Source of the DNA: Apiosordaria backusii | Taxonomy: Eukaryota; Ascomycota; Sordariomycetes; Sordariales; Lasiosphaeriaceae | Length of the DNA stretch: 64,000 nucleotides | Reading direction: 5' to 3' | Assembly (NCBI GenBank): GCA_030549205.1 | Contig: JAUKTV010000009.1 | Location: 620,001 to 684,000, forward strand | Shown here: piece after piece, positions 1 to 11,796 of the stretch | Layout of the letters: the number at the start of each line of letters is the position of its first letter | How positions within the stretch are numbered: the stretch's first letter is position 1 | Position numbers and translations under genes: made by a program | The notes under the pieces: model-generated | Seen by the model: the letters and a program-made list of their open reading frames with translations, nothing else | Databases searched by the model: none | Told to the model about the DNA's origin: nothing

Positions 1-266
1 TTGAATCATAATGATAACCATAGCAACTCCAATTCCTAACCATCCATGTATATACCCAGCCGTTCAATCCCCGGTAGCCCGAATCCATCCGCCGCGGACG
101 AAATGCATTGTTTATATATCGTTATCCATAGATCCCCAATCCCAGCCCAATTCTAACAAAAAGAAACAAATGACACCGTGGTATAAAACCCGTTAATCAT
201 GAACAAATCTGCCCTAATACTCCAACCCCAGCCTTAAACATGAAAACCCAGCCCCTGCGCTGCGTT

Positions 267-2701
267 CTACCTCGCCCGCCTCCCAGCTTCCGTCCCAGTA
301 CCTCTTATCCTTGGCCGAGGTCCACCGATACCCGGCACCCAAGGGGGAGGATCCGGCCTCACCAGCCCCGGATTAGCTCCCGTCATCATCGGGGGGTCCC
401 TTGCGCCAGGCCCAGGTCCAGGTGGCAATGGCTCCTCACGATCAACAGCAGCAGCAGCCCGTCTGTTTTGTCTTTGAAGATGAGGAAAGAGCCACTCTGC
501 TCCAGGCATACCACGGGCAACGCCCGGGATATCTGGGGGCAGGACCGGGCGGTGAAAGAAGGGGCGTGGTGGAAACCGCTGACCAACAGGATCTCGTAGT
601 GTTCCGTCTTCGTTGAATAGCTCGGCACCGGGGAGAGGTCCCTCGGTGCAGCCTTCGTTGTGACGACAGAGTAGAAGACCGGTGCCCTGAGCATGGAAGT
701 AGGAGGCGGTACAGACGTAGCACCATTCATGGCCGCAGTGGCCTGTTAAAGTTAGTACTTGCCCAATCAACTCAATGGGACAGGAAAAGGAAACTTACAA
801 GTGATGTGGTTGCAGCCCGCAGTCTTGTTGACCCTTCTCCCGCACTTTGGACAGTCCTTCGTCATCCCCGCCACCTCCCTCTCCGAAGCCTCCTCCTGCG
901 CCTGCCTGTCTTTTTGTTTCTTCCGGTACTGCTTGCACGTCTCCTCCGGATGCGAGACGTTATGTTTGATGCAGTGACTCCCCTTGCACTTCTTGCAATG
1001 AAAAGTAGGGCACTCCTGCTGGTCGCTCACCACATGCCCGTACTCGCACCCCACCGTCACGCACTGCACAAACCCCTTCAAATCCTGCAGCGCATCCCTC
1101 AACAGCCACTTATCATACCTCTCAAACATCTCCTTTGAGGCGTACCGCTTCACATCATGATGCTGAAGCAGCGCAGCACACTCCGTATCCGGGCACTTCA
1201 ACTTCCTCCAGTTCCCTGCCTCAGTGGTAGTGACCAGCCACTGCCCCAAGCAATCTTTACAAAGTGGCAGTTTGTGCCCTTTGCACCCACTCGTAATCCT
1301 AACCGGAATCTCCGTCACTCGTTTCTCCTCCACGCAAATATCACAATTTTCCGTCCGTTTCAACAACCAATTTTCCTCCCTCGCAAAAACCTCCGCGTCC
1401 TCCACCATCCCAAACTCAAACTCATAACTCCTCCCCCACATCACCCCCGCCGAATCCCCAACCCTCTGCCCATCCAATCGTATCTTAACCCCCTCCGACC
1501 TCCCAGATACCAACCCCTTCCTCGACAACCCACTCCTTTTCCTCCCCTCACAGACATTCACCAACCCCCCCGTCACCAAATTCACCTTCAAATCCCTCAC
1601 CGACCATTTCCCCTCCCCACTCCCGGGGTGAATCACATATCTCCTCCCCGCCTGCTCATTCCCCCACCCCTTCAATCTCACTTCAACCCACCCCCCCTCT
1701 TTGCTTCTGATGTGAACCGCCAGATACCGATTCAACCACCTCTTTCCAATCTCTCCTAAAACCCACCCCTCCCCCTGGAGGAAACCGTGAAAAATCCCAT
1801 CATCAGCGTACAGCCTCACTCTTTTTTCTTCTTTGACTCCGAGGAAGCCGGCTATTGCTTTTCTGACCTCCCCAACGGTGGCACCGTTTTCGATCATTGC
1901 GTTGAGTTTATCCCTCCCGTCGGGTTTGATACAACTCGAAAACTGCCACTTGTCCCCATCACCAACAGCTGAGTCAGAAAGGCGGTACCAAATCGTAGTC
2001 GACTTTGTTGATGATTTAGTTCCAGATACTTGATCGCCCGGTAACAAGGCCCTCCCGGAAGCATCAAATAACTTGACAACAGCCGCCCCATCACGACCCT
2101 TGAGCTCTTCCCGGATGAACCTCTCGATCCTCGAAGCTGAAAGCCCATATGATGATGATGATGACGGTCGAAACTGAAAGGAAAGTTTCAGAAACGAAGG
2201 GTTAGAGTCGAGGAGGGGTTTGATGTCTACTGTCAGGCGGGTTTTTGTGTGCTTTTTCTTTTGCGATTGCTTTGCTGTAGCTACCTGGGAATCTGGGCGG
2301 GCAGAAAGGGAGCGTTTGCCACTACCACTACCATCAGATTTTTTCTGCTTTGGTTTTGGTGGGCGGGGGCGGAAGAAGGGGTTGCGGAGGTGGTGGTGCT
2401 GACGGTTGGGGGGAGAAGATTTGGTGGGTTTGGGGGGGATGTCGTAGACATGGTCGGTGTCTGTGTCGGGGTTGGGGTTGGGGCTGGGGTCCAGGTCTTT
2501 TACTTTGGTGCGGTGATGGGAATGGTGAGGTGGTGGTGAGCTTTCATCTTGTGGGTGGCGGTGAGGACGGTGAGTGGAGTGGTGAGATTGATGAGGGCGG
2601 AAGAATCGGGATAGGAACCCTCCACTTGCGGTGTTGTTGTTGTTGCTGCTGCTTTTGCCGCCGCGGAGGTCAAGGTGAGGCTCTTCTTGCTCTTCGGGCA
2701 T
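267..2701 (-). CDS. RBR-type (RING-IBR-RING) E3 ubiquitin ligase
   Basis: Two exons, 2701-799 and 742-267, give 792 aa; the intron has a GTAAGT donor, a TACTAAC branch site and an AACAG acceptor. The first 180 residues are low-complexity, rich in His, Pro, Ser and Asn. A RING1-like cluster starts near residue 452 (CDICVEEK, then GCKGHKLPLCKDC), an IBR lies at about 515-585 (FHCKKC, HCIKH), and RING2 at about 620-655 (CPKCGRRVN, AGCNHITC, CGHEWCYVC). The splice joins the two halves of RING2. By analogy with HHARI/Parkin, the Cys of AGCNH would be the catalytic residue that accepts ubiquitin from E2. The Pro/Arg-rich tail after RING2 has no recognised domain. Substrates cannot be inferred. The family call is firm; the ATG at 2701 begins a long uninterrupted frame. 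Confidence 0.88.
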
Positions 2702-3480
2702 TTTGGGGGCTTGGCATCGAGGTGGGAATGAATGTGATGGGTGGTATGTAAACCGGAGTGAGGAAATGACAAGTTAAGTATGTGTAAAGTGATGGAAAAT
2801 GAAGGTAGAAATGGTAGTTGATGAAGTGAATTGTGTGAATGAACCCCCCAAAAACAACTGCGGTCAGAAACTGGTGGTGCGGATAATGGTGGTGGTGTTG
2901 GTGGCAAGGCTGTGAGCAGCCATCATGAGTGTACTAGCCGTGTTGTTTCCAAGCAACGAGATGTCAAGATGGATGCATGATATGATGGTGGCTGCATGGT
3001 CAAGCGTCGAGCCATGAAGAAGAGGGCAGACATATTTCATCTTTTAGAGAGAGACAGAGAGATGGGTGGATGGATGCCTTACTTTGAAGCCCCAGATGGG
3101 TATTCCCTCGGATGGTGGTTGGCAGACAGAGCAGGCTCGGTACCCATCCGATCCAATAGACGGTGAACACTGCAGAGCACTGCAGTCTTGTCGTTTGTCA
3201 GCAGCCAATCAACCGAAGAAGGGCTGCAGGCAGGTGTTGTCAGAGACTAAGTACCTGGCTAGTACATTAGTATCTCGGGCATCCATCCTCTGGTGAGTGA
3301 CACACAATGTCTCCACACCCCGCTTCGTCAGCAGACCTTGCCGGACATAAAAAACTGTCATATAAAATCTAAGTAAATACCAAGAAACAAGTACAAATAC
3401 ATAAAACTCCCCAGGAACCCTCCATCCTTTTTGAACAGAACACAAACGAACAAACCCCCAAGCCCACATAATCAATTGCC
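2702..3480. promoter_or_regulatory. Intergenic region upstream of the RBR gene
   Basis: This spacer lies between two minus-strand genes. It should hold the promoter and 5' UTR of the RBR ligase and the 3' UTR of the next gene. A short purine run (AGAGAGAGACAGAGAGATGG) lies near 3046-3065. No convincing coding region or RNA gene was seen. Confidence 0.5.
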
Positions 3481-5433
3481 TCATTCTTTAGGGCCCCAGT
3501 CATCGTTTCCTGGATCTCCATCCGGCCAGAAATCCTCAAAGCTAGGAATATGGACCTTAGGCTGGTGGGAAATAGTCCTCGCCTCGTTATCATACTCCCT
3601 ATCCACAAACACCAGCTTTCCCCCCGGCCTCACCGCCGTCACAAACATCATCCACCAGTTTACCATCTGAGTTTTGACCGGCATGCGGTCTTCATCCCGC
3701 TCGCCCGCGAAAATTTCATTGATGAAATAAAACCTGTTCTCATCCCAACTCCCCGCCGTTATGTCCCTTTTGATATTCAGCTTGTCCCTACAAGACCAAG
3801 CGTCATAACCCTGATCGCCAGTATAGCTCCTCAAGCCCGCAATCGTCAGCCTCCTCAACCCCCTCCCGCTCATTGTCTTGGCAAGGTTCGCCACGAATTC
3901 CACAGAATAATAACCTCTCATCCTAAAGGTATCCTCATAGCCCGGAGGAGTCGCCAAACTGCACGGAATGGTCATGCCCCTCAGGTCCAAATAGACCTCC
4001 TCCAGCCTCGGCATCTTGTGCCACAGAAGCTTGAACTGATTCGTCCTCTCCTTCATGAGCCATCTCGCAATCTTTCTATAGCGTTTGTCGAAGGCATCTT
4101 TGTTTGCCGCGTTCTTATAATAATCCGAGTTTTTCAATTCGTGCACCCAATCTACTCCAAGCAGGCTCGCCAGCCCTACCGACCCCCGAAGCGGGTGTGT
4201 GATGATCGACAGATGCCTGATCCGACTAAACAAGTACCTCCGCTCCTGGACTTTTGGCTTCTTCACGATCCTCTGTGGTGTTTCCGGCTGCTTGTCTTTT
4301 GCCGGTGACTTCCACGGTCCAAAGATGGGATTGTTGCCAACTCCATTGTCGCGGGGATAACCCAAATCCCCAAGACGAAAGGCATCAGAATAATCCCTCT
4401 GCCTATAACCCGATACTTCCCGTGGTGGTGAATGCGACGGTGCCCGCATCACTCTCTTACCCTTATCCGAATAATCCGGATACTGTGGCCGCCCCGAACC
4501 TCGCCCCCGCGCCCGGAACAACGATGCCGGATCCAGCCCCTCCCCGCCGCCTCCAAGAACAGGACCCTGTAGCTCCTCTTCGCGATCAGGAAACCGATCC
4601 TTCTCCTCCCCCAAATAAGTCAAAACCTTGTCCCCATCAACAACATCATCAAAATACCTCGCCAGCCTCACGTTCTTGTGCGTCCTAAACCACGGCCTCC
4701 TCTTCACCTTTTGCTCGTTCGAATCCCACAGCTCCTCAAACTTATCCTCCCCCCAAATCCCCGGCATCGGATACTTCAACTCCACCACCGCATAATTCAC
4801 CCACTCCTTCACCAGCGCATCCCTATGCCCAAACTTTTCCCCAGCCCCCTCCCTCTTCTCCGGAAACCTCCTCGGATCCTCCCGAAAAAACGTCGCCCAG
4901 TCGTGATCATCCTCCATGTGATCCCACGTCTGCCTCAAGTGCCCCTCCCCCCTCCTCACCGGACAATCCTTTTCCTCGTCATAATCATCATCCTTCTTAT
5001 CCGTAATAATATCCCTCTCGTTAACATGCTCCGGAACCGTATACACATCCACCCTCTTGCTCCTCAACTCCAGCTCCAGCTGCCAGTCCAGCCCCCGGTT
5101 GCAGATATGCCACTCGGGCGTGAGCCTCTCGAGGCAGCACTTCGTGTCGCTCACGGCCCCCTGCATGATCTGCACCTTGATCTCGGCCGGCAGCTTCTTC
5201 TGGTCCAGCAGCAACATCCACGACGGGACATTGTCGAAAAACAGCCGGTGGGGGTCCGCCGCCGGCGGCCGGGGGAAGGGCACCCAGCGGCGGCCGATGT
5301 GGTCGAGCCCGTACCGGAGCGTCTGCCCCAGGCTGAGCGGACCGTTAATGCCCATGGGCGGCTGGTAGGCAAAGGCCCAGCCTGGCCGGCCAAACTCCTG
5401 CCTCGGGGCTGGCCCGAACGGATGGAACGACAT
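3481..5433 (-). CDS. Uncharacterised fungal protein
   Basis: I do not recognise this single-exon gene, 650 aa from the ATG at 5433. That ATG sits in a CACCATGTC context, better than the in-frame ATG at 5628, which would add 65 Ser/Thr/Arg-rich residues. The N-terminal 60 residues are rich in Pro, Gly and aromatics. A segment near residue 70 (LPAEIKVQIMQ) resembles the first helix of fungal F-box-like proteins, and a later stretch (MPRLEEVYLDLRG) resembles a leucine-rich element; an F-box/LRR relationship is therefore possible but not shown. The middle is acidic and charged (DDDYDEEKDCPVRR), followed by a disordered region rich in Arg, Ser and Pro, and a mostly globular C-terminal 250 residues. 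No signal peptide or membrane segment is seen from the chosen start. Confidence 0.75.
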   Translation of the reverse strand: MSFHPFGPAPRQEFGRPGWAFAYQPPMGINGPLSLGQTLRYGLDHIGRRWVPFPRPPAADPHRLFFDNVPSWMLLLDQKKLPAEIKVQIMQGAVSDTKCCLERLTPEWHICNRGLDWQLELELRSKRVDVYTVPEHVNERDIITDKKDDDYDEEKDCPVRRGEGHLRQTWDHMEDDHDWATFFREDPRRFPEKREGAGEKFGHRDALVKEWVNYAVVELKYPMPGIWGEDKFEELWDSNEQKVKRRPWFRTHKNVRLARYFDDVVDGDKVLTYLGEEKDRFPDREEELQGPVLGGGGEGLDPASLFRARGRGSGRPQYPDYSDKGKRVMRAPSHSPPREVSGYRQRDYSDAFRLGDLGYPRDNGVGNNPIFGPWKSPAKDKQPETPQRIVKKPKVQERRYLFSRIRHLSIITHPLRGSVGLASLLGVDWVHELKNSDYYKNAANKDAFDKRYRKIARWLMKERTNQFKLLWHKMPRLEEVYLDLRGMTIPCSLATPPGYEDTFRMRGYYSVEFVANLAKTMSGRGLRRLTIAGLRSYTGDQGYDAWSCRDKLNIKRDITAGSWDENRFYFINEIFAGERDEDRMPVKTQMVNWWMMFVTAVRPGGKLVFVDREYDNEARTISHQPKVHIPSFEDFWPDGDPGNDDWGPKE

Positions 5434-6199
5434 GGTGCTAGTAGTGTATAGATGGGCCGATTGCTGATTCTTCGTAGACGAAAAAGATGATTTAATCGGT
5501 CGGTGAACAAATGTAAAAGGCGTTGCTCGACTCCTTGAAGCAATAGAAATGGCGACGGCCGTGAGCAGTCGTAGGAAACTAAAATCTAAATGGCGGTGGG
5601 TTGTGATATATGATCCTTTTCCGGCCATCAGCCCGTGAAAGAAAGCATACCTCCCCTTTCTTAGACAAGTATCTTGTCATAGTCCCTACCACCACCCAAC
5701 AAAGACCCCCTTTACAACCACATCCCAATTCGGTCAGCTTAATCCTTTGACTGACACAATAACAACAACAGCATCGGTCCAGACAATCGCGGCGCGCGCC
5801 CATAGGGCCTAAAAAGTAAATGGATATATTTCTTCCCTTTCATGTGTGCTCGCTACCTCTCCCTCCCCCCCCCCCCCCCACAATTAAACGCCACACACTT
5901 CCTTTCCCTTACAAAGCACACCATCTTCCTCCAAACCTCTTCAGTACATATCATCAGCCGGAACATTCGTTTCTTCTCATGCAACATTAAGTCCCTATAG
6001 GCTTGCTGATGTAAAATCAAAAAAGCCTTTGTCCAGAGGAAGTGAACAAATCAATACAAGAAACAGATCAACGATCAACGCCGCAACACTCTTGATACGT
6101 ACACCAAGGGTATTGATTCATTACGCGGTATCATCAACACACAAGCTGCCGCTCAGCACTTCCCATCTTGCTCTCACACACGGGTAATTTGCTACGCTC
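5434..6199. promoter_or_regulatory. Intergenic region with poly-C tract
   Basis: The spacer holds the promoter of the uncharacterised gene at 3481-5433 and the 3' UTR of the DUF7707 gene. The frame of the upstream gene stays open to 5628, so an N-terminal extension is possible. A run of 15 C lies at 5865-5879. Nothing else is supported. Confidence 0.5.
5865..5879. repeat. Poly-C homopolymer (15 nt)
   Basis: An uninterrupted run of C preceded by CCCTCCCT-type sequence. Such a tract is length-unstable and prone to sequencing error. No function is inferred. Confidence 0.9.
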
Positions 6200-6958
6200 T
6201 CAAAGAAGAGCAGCAGCAAAGACGCCGGCAGCCACGGCGGCAACACCGTTTCCAAGGTGGGCAAAGTTGGTAGGAGCGGCAGCCTGAGAGGTCGAGGTGC
6301 TTGGGGCGTTGGTGGCAGCAGCGCCTTGGGTGCCGCTGGGAGCAGTAGTAGTGGTCTCATCATCACTGCTGCCACCGCTGGCCTGAGCCTTGCTTGGGTC
6401 GAGAGTACCGCAGTTGTCCTTGTAGGTGGTCTCGCACTTCTTCAGCTCGGTCGCACTGCCGCCAGCGTTGGCTTGGGTGCACTGGCTGAAGGCTTCCAGG
6501 CAGATAAACTATCGCAGATGTATTAGCGGCCAGGTTGAGCGACTTCAAATTGTCGGGTCAAGAAATACTCACACTGGGGAGGGTTTGAGCGTAGTAGTCG
6601 AGACCGGGAGCAGTGCCATTGGAGCAAATGCACTCGTAGCTCAGGTCAGCCTGTAGCATCCAGATTTGTTAGCCATGTTCGGAGGACGAAACAAAACACT
6701 GCAGGGTAACACATACGGACTCGCAGTCGTTCTTCTGGACGGAACCAAAGCAGAGTCTGCCGCACGAGTTGAACTGGGCATTGCACCATTGGGCTAACAT
6801 AGTTGGTTAGCTTGGACAGAGACACACAGAGTGATACATGATGGCAACATACATTTTTGCGCTGGCTCGACCTTGCTAATGTCGATGGTGAAGTTTTGGT
6901 TTTGGGCAACAACAGCAGTGACCGCAGAGAGGGCGGCGAACAAGATGGATTGACGCAT
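6200..6958 (-). CDS. DUF7707 family GPI-anchored surface protein
   Basis: Four exons, 6958-6853, 6793-6717, 6650-6573 and 6508-6200, give 189 aa. Residues 1-18 (MRQSILFAALSAVTAVVA) form a clear signal peptide. The mature part has about ten Cys in the spacing of fungal DUF7707 proteins (QWCNAQ, CGRLC, DCES, YECIC, FICLEAFSQC, KKCETTYKDNC). It is followed by a Ser/Thr/Ala-rich, probably O-glycosylated stalk and a hydrophobic end (GVAAVAAGVFAAALL) typical of a GPI-attachment signal. The product should therefore be secreted and tethered to plasma membrane or cell wall. All three introns have GTATGT or GTGAGT donors. The molecular role of the family is unknown. Confidence 0.85.
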
Positions 6959-8937
6959 TGTGAAGAGGGCTGGTTTGTTTTGTTTGTGTTGGGAGGGGGC
7001 TGAGGTTGAGGTTGGCGGCGGTGGGAGAAGAAGGAAGCTTTCCACAAAATCAAGCGATGCGGCGGGCGTCGCAAAGATAACGCAAAATCAATGATGGATC
7101 CGGAGGTGGCAGGGGTACCGTGGGAGGGCTACAAATGTGCCGAATGCCACGAGCGCGGGGTTCCGTGTTTATGGAGTGATGGGAGTCAGGTTGGTGAAGG
7201 ACGGGACAGAAGGAGGAGGTGATGAGGAAGAGAAGGTGGGAGCAGGGCCGTTTTGAGCAAGGGACGAAACATGGTGTTTGATTGCCCTTGTGTTTTGGAG
7301 CTCGGCGCTGGAGTCGCCGGGAAGCAACCTTTTGGGGAAAATCAGAGGCGGGAAGGTCCCAGAGCTTCACGATGGCCGTGGAAAATGTGGCTGGTGCGCC
7401 TCTGATTGGTCGATCCGAGGTCGAACGGCAGGGAAAAAGCCGATTTGGTGCTTGGCACTACTGCGGACAGCTCACAGCTCACCAGCTAAAAAATGGCCGC
7501 TGATCGTTCCCGTCGTTCCTGGCGCTGGTCCTTTGGTCAACTCGCTGTGAGCTCTCTGGCCTGACACCTTGACAGTCGCAGGACGATCCGGGGAGACGTG
7601 CATAAGCTCGTTGTGCATGTGCCACCCAGTGTTTATCGCCGCATCTATCCACGACATGCTGTAATGCTGTTCACCACCTCCAAAGTGCCGAGAACGCTTT
7701 TTGAAGAATTTGTATGAGACCAAAACGCCAGCGGGCCAGCGCAAATTACACACTCAGCTCAATGCCGAATGACGCAGGAACTCACGGGTTCTCCCGCCGG
7801 GGGCGTGGATAAGGCACATCAACTAAAGTAGCAGTGGGTGGGTGAGACGGACTTTCAAGATTCACCACTTCCCTGTTTGGACCGTCTGTTCTTTTTGTTT
7901 GTTTCCCTTCGCTTGATCGCCTGCAGGAAAACGCAGATGGCAGCCATCAATGCGGTCCTCCCGGGCGACAGTTTACTCAGCCAACATGAGATGAACTCTG
8001 ACCTCGACAACATGGGATGAAGCTGGACTGGAAGTCTCGGATATTGAAGCATCAAATTCTTCTCCAGCCTAGCGGAGCGACATGGAGAAGCTCAAGAATC
8101 CAAGAACCCGACCGATCACGCGCGATAAGCATTCAGACGCTAAAGTGGCCCCGCCCTCCACTTTCCTGCTCAGGAACACATGGACGATCTCGTCCAATCA
8201 CAGCCGCGAATTGAACAATGGTCGCTCCAGCGTGTCTCTCCACGTCACGCTTCCGCATTGGTGGGGCAGGCGCTTCCCGTGCGGTGTCAAAGAATTGGAC
8301 CCGATCAGACAAAGAAATGGAACCTGGACATCTTCAACAAAGACGGTGTGGCTACGGACAACGTGCGAGGTCAATGTCCAAGTTACTGTCAATGTCAACG
8401 TCGAAAATGTGTCTGTTGATGCCCAACGGCCAGCAGTAACTGGGGTGACTGAATATGTTTATTGATTTATCGTTATGTACTACGCTGTAACCATCCCCCC
8501 TTCCTAGGCATCAATGATCGGACTAACTGCTCCTCCAAAGGTAGGCTTACATAATGTGATGGAACACATGCTAACCATTTCTGGCCTTGGGACGCAACAT
8601 GCCAGTGTCGAGACAGGACTTGAGATGCTATGAATACCAGGTAACTGAAGTGTCTTCTAATAGGTCTTCAGAAAGAATTCGAGGCTCGCTTTTGGGCAGT
8701 TTTGAGATTGTGTATATGATAGTAATAGCTTCAGGCTATCTTTAGATTCAGAGATATGGCGATGCCGCCTTCCCGAACAAATCCAAACTCAACCCGGGAG
8801 AGGAGAGCCGATCCCATTGGAGTGACATTCAACGTGCATTTCAGCCCTGCCGCCCCTCTGATCCTGATGCGCTCCTGAAATTTCTGCTGTTTTTGATCTT
8901 GCCAACCTCAACAACACACCAAGCACCTCCTTTCACG
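6959..8937. promoter_or_regulatory. Divergent promoter region (DUF7707 gene / SDR gene)
   Basis: A 2-kb spacer between divergent genes. CCAAT-type motifs occur (ATTGG near 7405, CCAATCAC near 8194, ATTGG near 8257), and a short repeat of GTCAATGTC lies at about 8369-8398. The open frames here are short and lack coding character. No RNA gene was recognised. Confidence 0.45.
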
Positions 8938-10453
8938 ATGTGGGTGCTTGCTGTCCTTGCCTTTGGCGTTTTCTGGCTATACCGCTTCAACTCGGCCTTG
9001 AAGGCTACCCCTGAAGAAGCCCGCAAGTTTTCACCCAAACGCTGGACGAAGGAGCAGTTGAAGGAGGCCTATGACCATGTCAAGCAACACCCCGTCGACT
9101 TTCTCAAACATGTGCCTCCCGCCCAGCAGAGGAGGTACATAATTGTCGGCGGATCAGGTGAGTTTCTCCAACACTCAAAATCACCATAACCCGTGCTAAC
9201 ATCGAGAAACAGGTCTGGTTGGGGGTGACATCGTCCTCCAACTCCTCGAACGAGGCCAATCCCCCTCCAGCATCCGCATCGCCGACTTTGCCCCCGTCTC
9301 CAGAGACGACATGCTCCCCAAAACCTCCGCCTGTGACTTTGTCAAAACCGACATCACCTCCATCCCCTCCGTCGAAGCCGCCTTCTCCAAACCCTGGCCC
9401 TCCTCCGTCTCCCACCTCCCCTTGACCGTCTTCCATACCGCAGCTCTGATCCGTCCCCAAGAGCGAAACCCCCTCCTCTACCAGCGCGTCAGCCGCGTCA
9501 ACCGCGACGGCGCCATCATCGTGCTCAACACAGCCAAAAAGCACGGTTGTGACATCTTCATCGCCACCTCCTCCGGGTCCGTCAGCATCACCCCCCCACA
9601 GTTTTTCCCCTTTTGGCCATGGCAATCCTCCCCCAAGGGTTACTTCCAAATCTGCGACGAGCGAGACTTTGACCTCCCCATCCGTCCCCACGAGAAATTC
9701 TTTGCCAACTACGCCCGGTCCAAAGCCGAAGCTGAAAGGGCAATCTGCGCCGCCAACTCCCCTGGGTTTCGCACGGGGTGCTTAAGGCCAGGGAACGCAA
9801 TCTACGGCCAAAAAACCGACCCTCTGGTCGGCAATATTCTTCGGGAGGGGTCATACGTAGCCTACGTCCCCCAAGTAGTCCAGTCATACGTCTACTCCCG
9901 GAACGTCTCCCTCGCCCACCTTCAATTCGAAGCTGCTCTCCTCCCTTCCTCTTCCCCCACTCTCCCGGCCTGCGCCGGCAGGCCCTTCGTCATAACCGAC
10001 TCTGGCCCGCCCATCACGTTCCGTGACATGGCCCTAGCATGCGAGACCCTCTCCGAGGCACCCTTCCTCTACTCACAAACCCAACCAATCGTCATTCACA
10101 TCATCGCTCACATTATGGAGTCTTGGTCGTTGCTGTTGGCACGGTTCCCATTTCTGACGAGCTGGTTTGGGTGGAAAGAAACAAACAGCCCGATCAATAT
10201 GCTGCAGCCTGCGGTGCTGAACGTGGGGATCCATTCGGTGGTGGACGACAGCCAGGCGAGGAAGAAGGTGGAGGAGGGGGGGATAGGGTACACGCCTGTT
10301 GCGACGACGCTGGAGGGGTTTTGCACGCAGATTGGGGAGTTTAATGAGGATGTGAAGAGGGGGAGGATTCCGGGGGTGGGATTGAGGGGGGAGGTTAAGG
10401 GGAAGGATAAAGTTGTGAGGGCTGCGGAGGAGGCGAAGGGGTTGGGTGCGTAA
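8938..10453 (+). CDS. Membrane-anchored NAD(P)-dependent SDR, 3-beta-hydroxysteroid dehydrogenase type
   Basis: Two exons, 8938-9157 and 9213-10453, give 486 aa. Residues 1-18 (MWVLAVLAFGVFWLYRF) form an N-terminal membrane anchor, probably ER. The intron falls inside the Rossmann nucleotide-binding motif (GGSG then LVGG, i.e. GxxGxxG). The extended-SDR active site is present as Y-A-R-S-K in FANYARSKAE, with a Ser-rich strand (IATSSGSVS) before it. The architecture matches 3-beta-HSD/isomerases and sterol C4-carboxylate 3-dehydrogenases (Erg26-like). I do not assign it as Erg26, because the extra anchor and diverged C-terminus point to a paralogue acting on an unknown sterol or lipid. Codon use swings from C-ending in the first half to G-ending near the 3' end. 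Confidence 0.83.
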
Positions 10454-10931
10454 TAGGCGGGAGGGGGCTGACGTGTAAAGAAAGAGATTACAGCTTAGTT
10501 TTCGAAAGATCGACAGCTTGGTCGGTTGCCATGCCGTGAGTTTTGGCGTTTATGTAGTGTAGGGAGGGGTAAGACAGACAGTCGAGAATATGTTGGTAAA
10601 CGTTACACAGTCAGAGCAGTAGAAAAGCATACCAATAAATAGATGGCCGCCTTGTAGGCCTTTCCTTGGCTGTGTGATATCCGATCTGACACAATCTTCC
10701 GACGCAACACCTTGTTCAACCTGATCTTAACCAAAGAAGCCAAGGGCAAAAAGAATTGCAATTCAATCCAACTAAGCGCCCCCTTCCCATCCAACTTGGT
10801 CCCTGGTGTTAAAATGTCCCGTGGTATCAAGGTAAAAATGAACCCAGAAAGCCTTCCCTTCCATCCCACCTAACGCCAAAAAACATATGCTAAAGAATCT
10901 CATCGCAGAATCCTCAAGTAGTCTCAGACTT
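10454..10931. other. Convergent 3' intergenic region
   Basis: Space between the 3' ends of the SDR and DeSI genes. It should contain both 3' UTRs. No further gene or structured element is supported. Confidence 0.5.
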
Positions 10932-11796
10932 TCAAAGCCAAAACTCTCCACCCTCAAGAAGTAGGCGCCCTCTCCGCCGCCGGCAGCACTCTCCCCTCCT
11001 CACCCCTCCCCCTCCCCACAACCGCCTTCCCCTTCCCCTTATTCCTATAATCCCCCTCTCCCCGCTATCACTATCCCACCCCCCTCCCACCAACCTAGGT
11101 ACCTCATCACTCCCCCTCAACATCCTACTCCTCTCATCATCCTCCCCACTTATATCCCCTCCATCTTCCAGCAACCCCCCACCAGTGCTATTCCCGTGGC
11201 TCTCAAAATCCGGCGCCTCGATCCACTCCCTCGGCACAACACAAGGCAGCGCAACCCCAATACTCGCCGCCCTGTTCAACCACCCGGGCCCGGGCCTCCC
11301 GGTTAATTTCTCGCAGAGATAACTCGTGAAGTGGTTGCAATTGCGAGTCAAAAGGTTGTAGGAGCTACCGAGAAACTCCTCGGAGGCGCGCTTGATGATG
11401 GAGTCGATCTCGGCTGGGGTGGCAAGGGTGAAGCCGTGGAGGATTTCGCAGCGGAAGGTGCCGCCGGGGGGGAGGGTGCCGGGTTTGGTCCAGTAGACGC
11501 CGGTGATGCCGGGTCGGTCGTGGCCGCCGTAGGCGTATTCTTTTTGGTTGAGGACCACGCCTGAGTGGAGGAGGGAGGTGCCGAGGTACCAGAGGGTGTT
11601 GGATAACTTGCCGGGCTGTGGGGGGTATGTTAGTTAGGGTGGGATGTACCTAGAGGGGGAGGGGTGGTGAGATAAGGGGTCCACGTACAGGGAGGAGGTC
11701 ATAGACGTGGATGGTGATTTCTGTTTTTTGCAGAGAGAGGGTTGAGCGGTGGGAGCGGGCTGGTTTGACGGGGGGTCTTTTGCTGGTGGGAGGCAT
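10932..11796 (-). CDS. PPPDE (DeSI-type) deubiquitinase/deSUMOylating isopeptidase
   Basis: Two exons, 11796-11689 and 11615-10932, give 263 aa as read. The PPPDE papain-like fold is recognisable: ITIHVYDLLP at about residues 27-36, the His in LLHSGVV near residue 53, YAYGGHDRPG, and the Cys in RNCNHFTSYLC near 112. This His and Cys are the expected catalytic pair. The family removes SUMO or ubiquitin from proteins in cytosol or nucleus. The core ends near residue 140 (ALPCVVPREWIE). The last 60 residues are Gly/Arg-rich and look unnatural. A different frame of the same stretch ends at 10954 with a more ordinary tail, so an unseen intron or an indel near 11050-11100 is possible and the 3' end is uncertain. 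Shares a divergent promoter region with OLA1. Confidence 0.82.

Noticed and set aside
5434..5628. Upstream in-frame ATG for the uncharacterised gene at 3481-5433
   Set aside because: The 65 added residues look like translated UTR, and the downstream ATG has a much better context. Not excluded.
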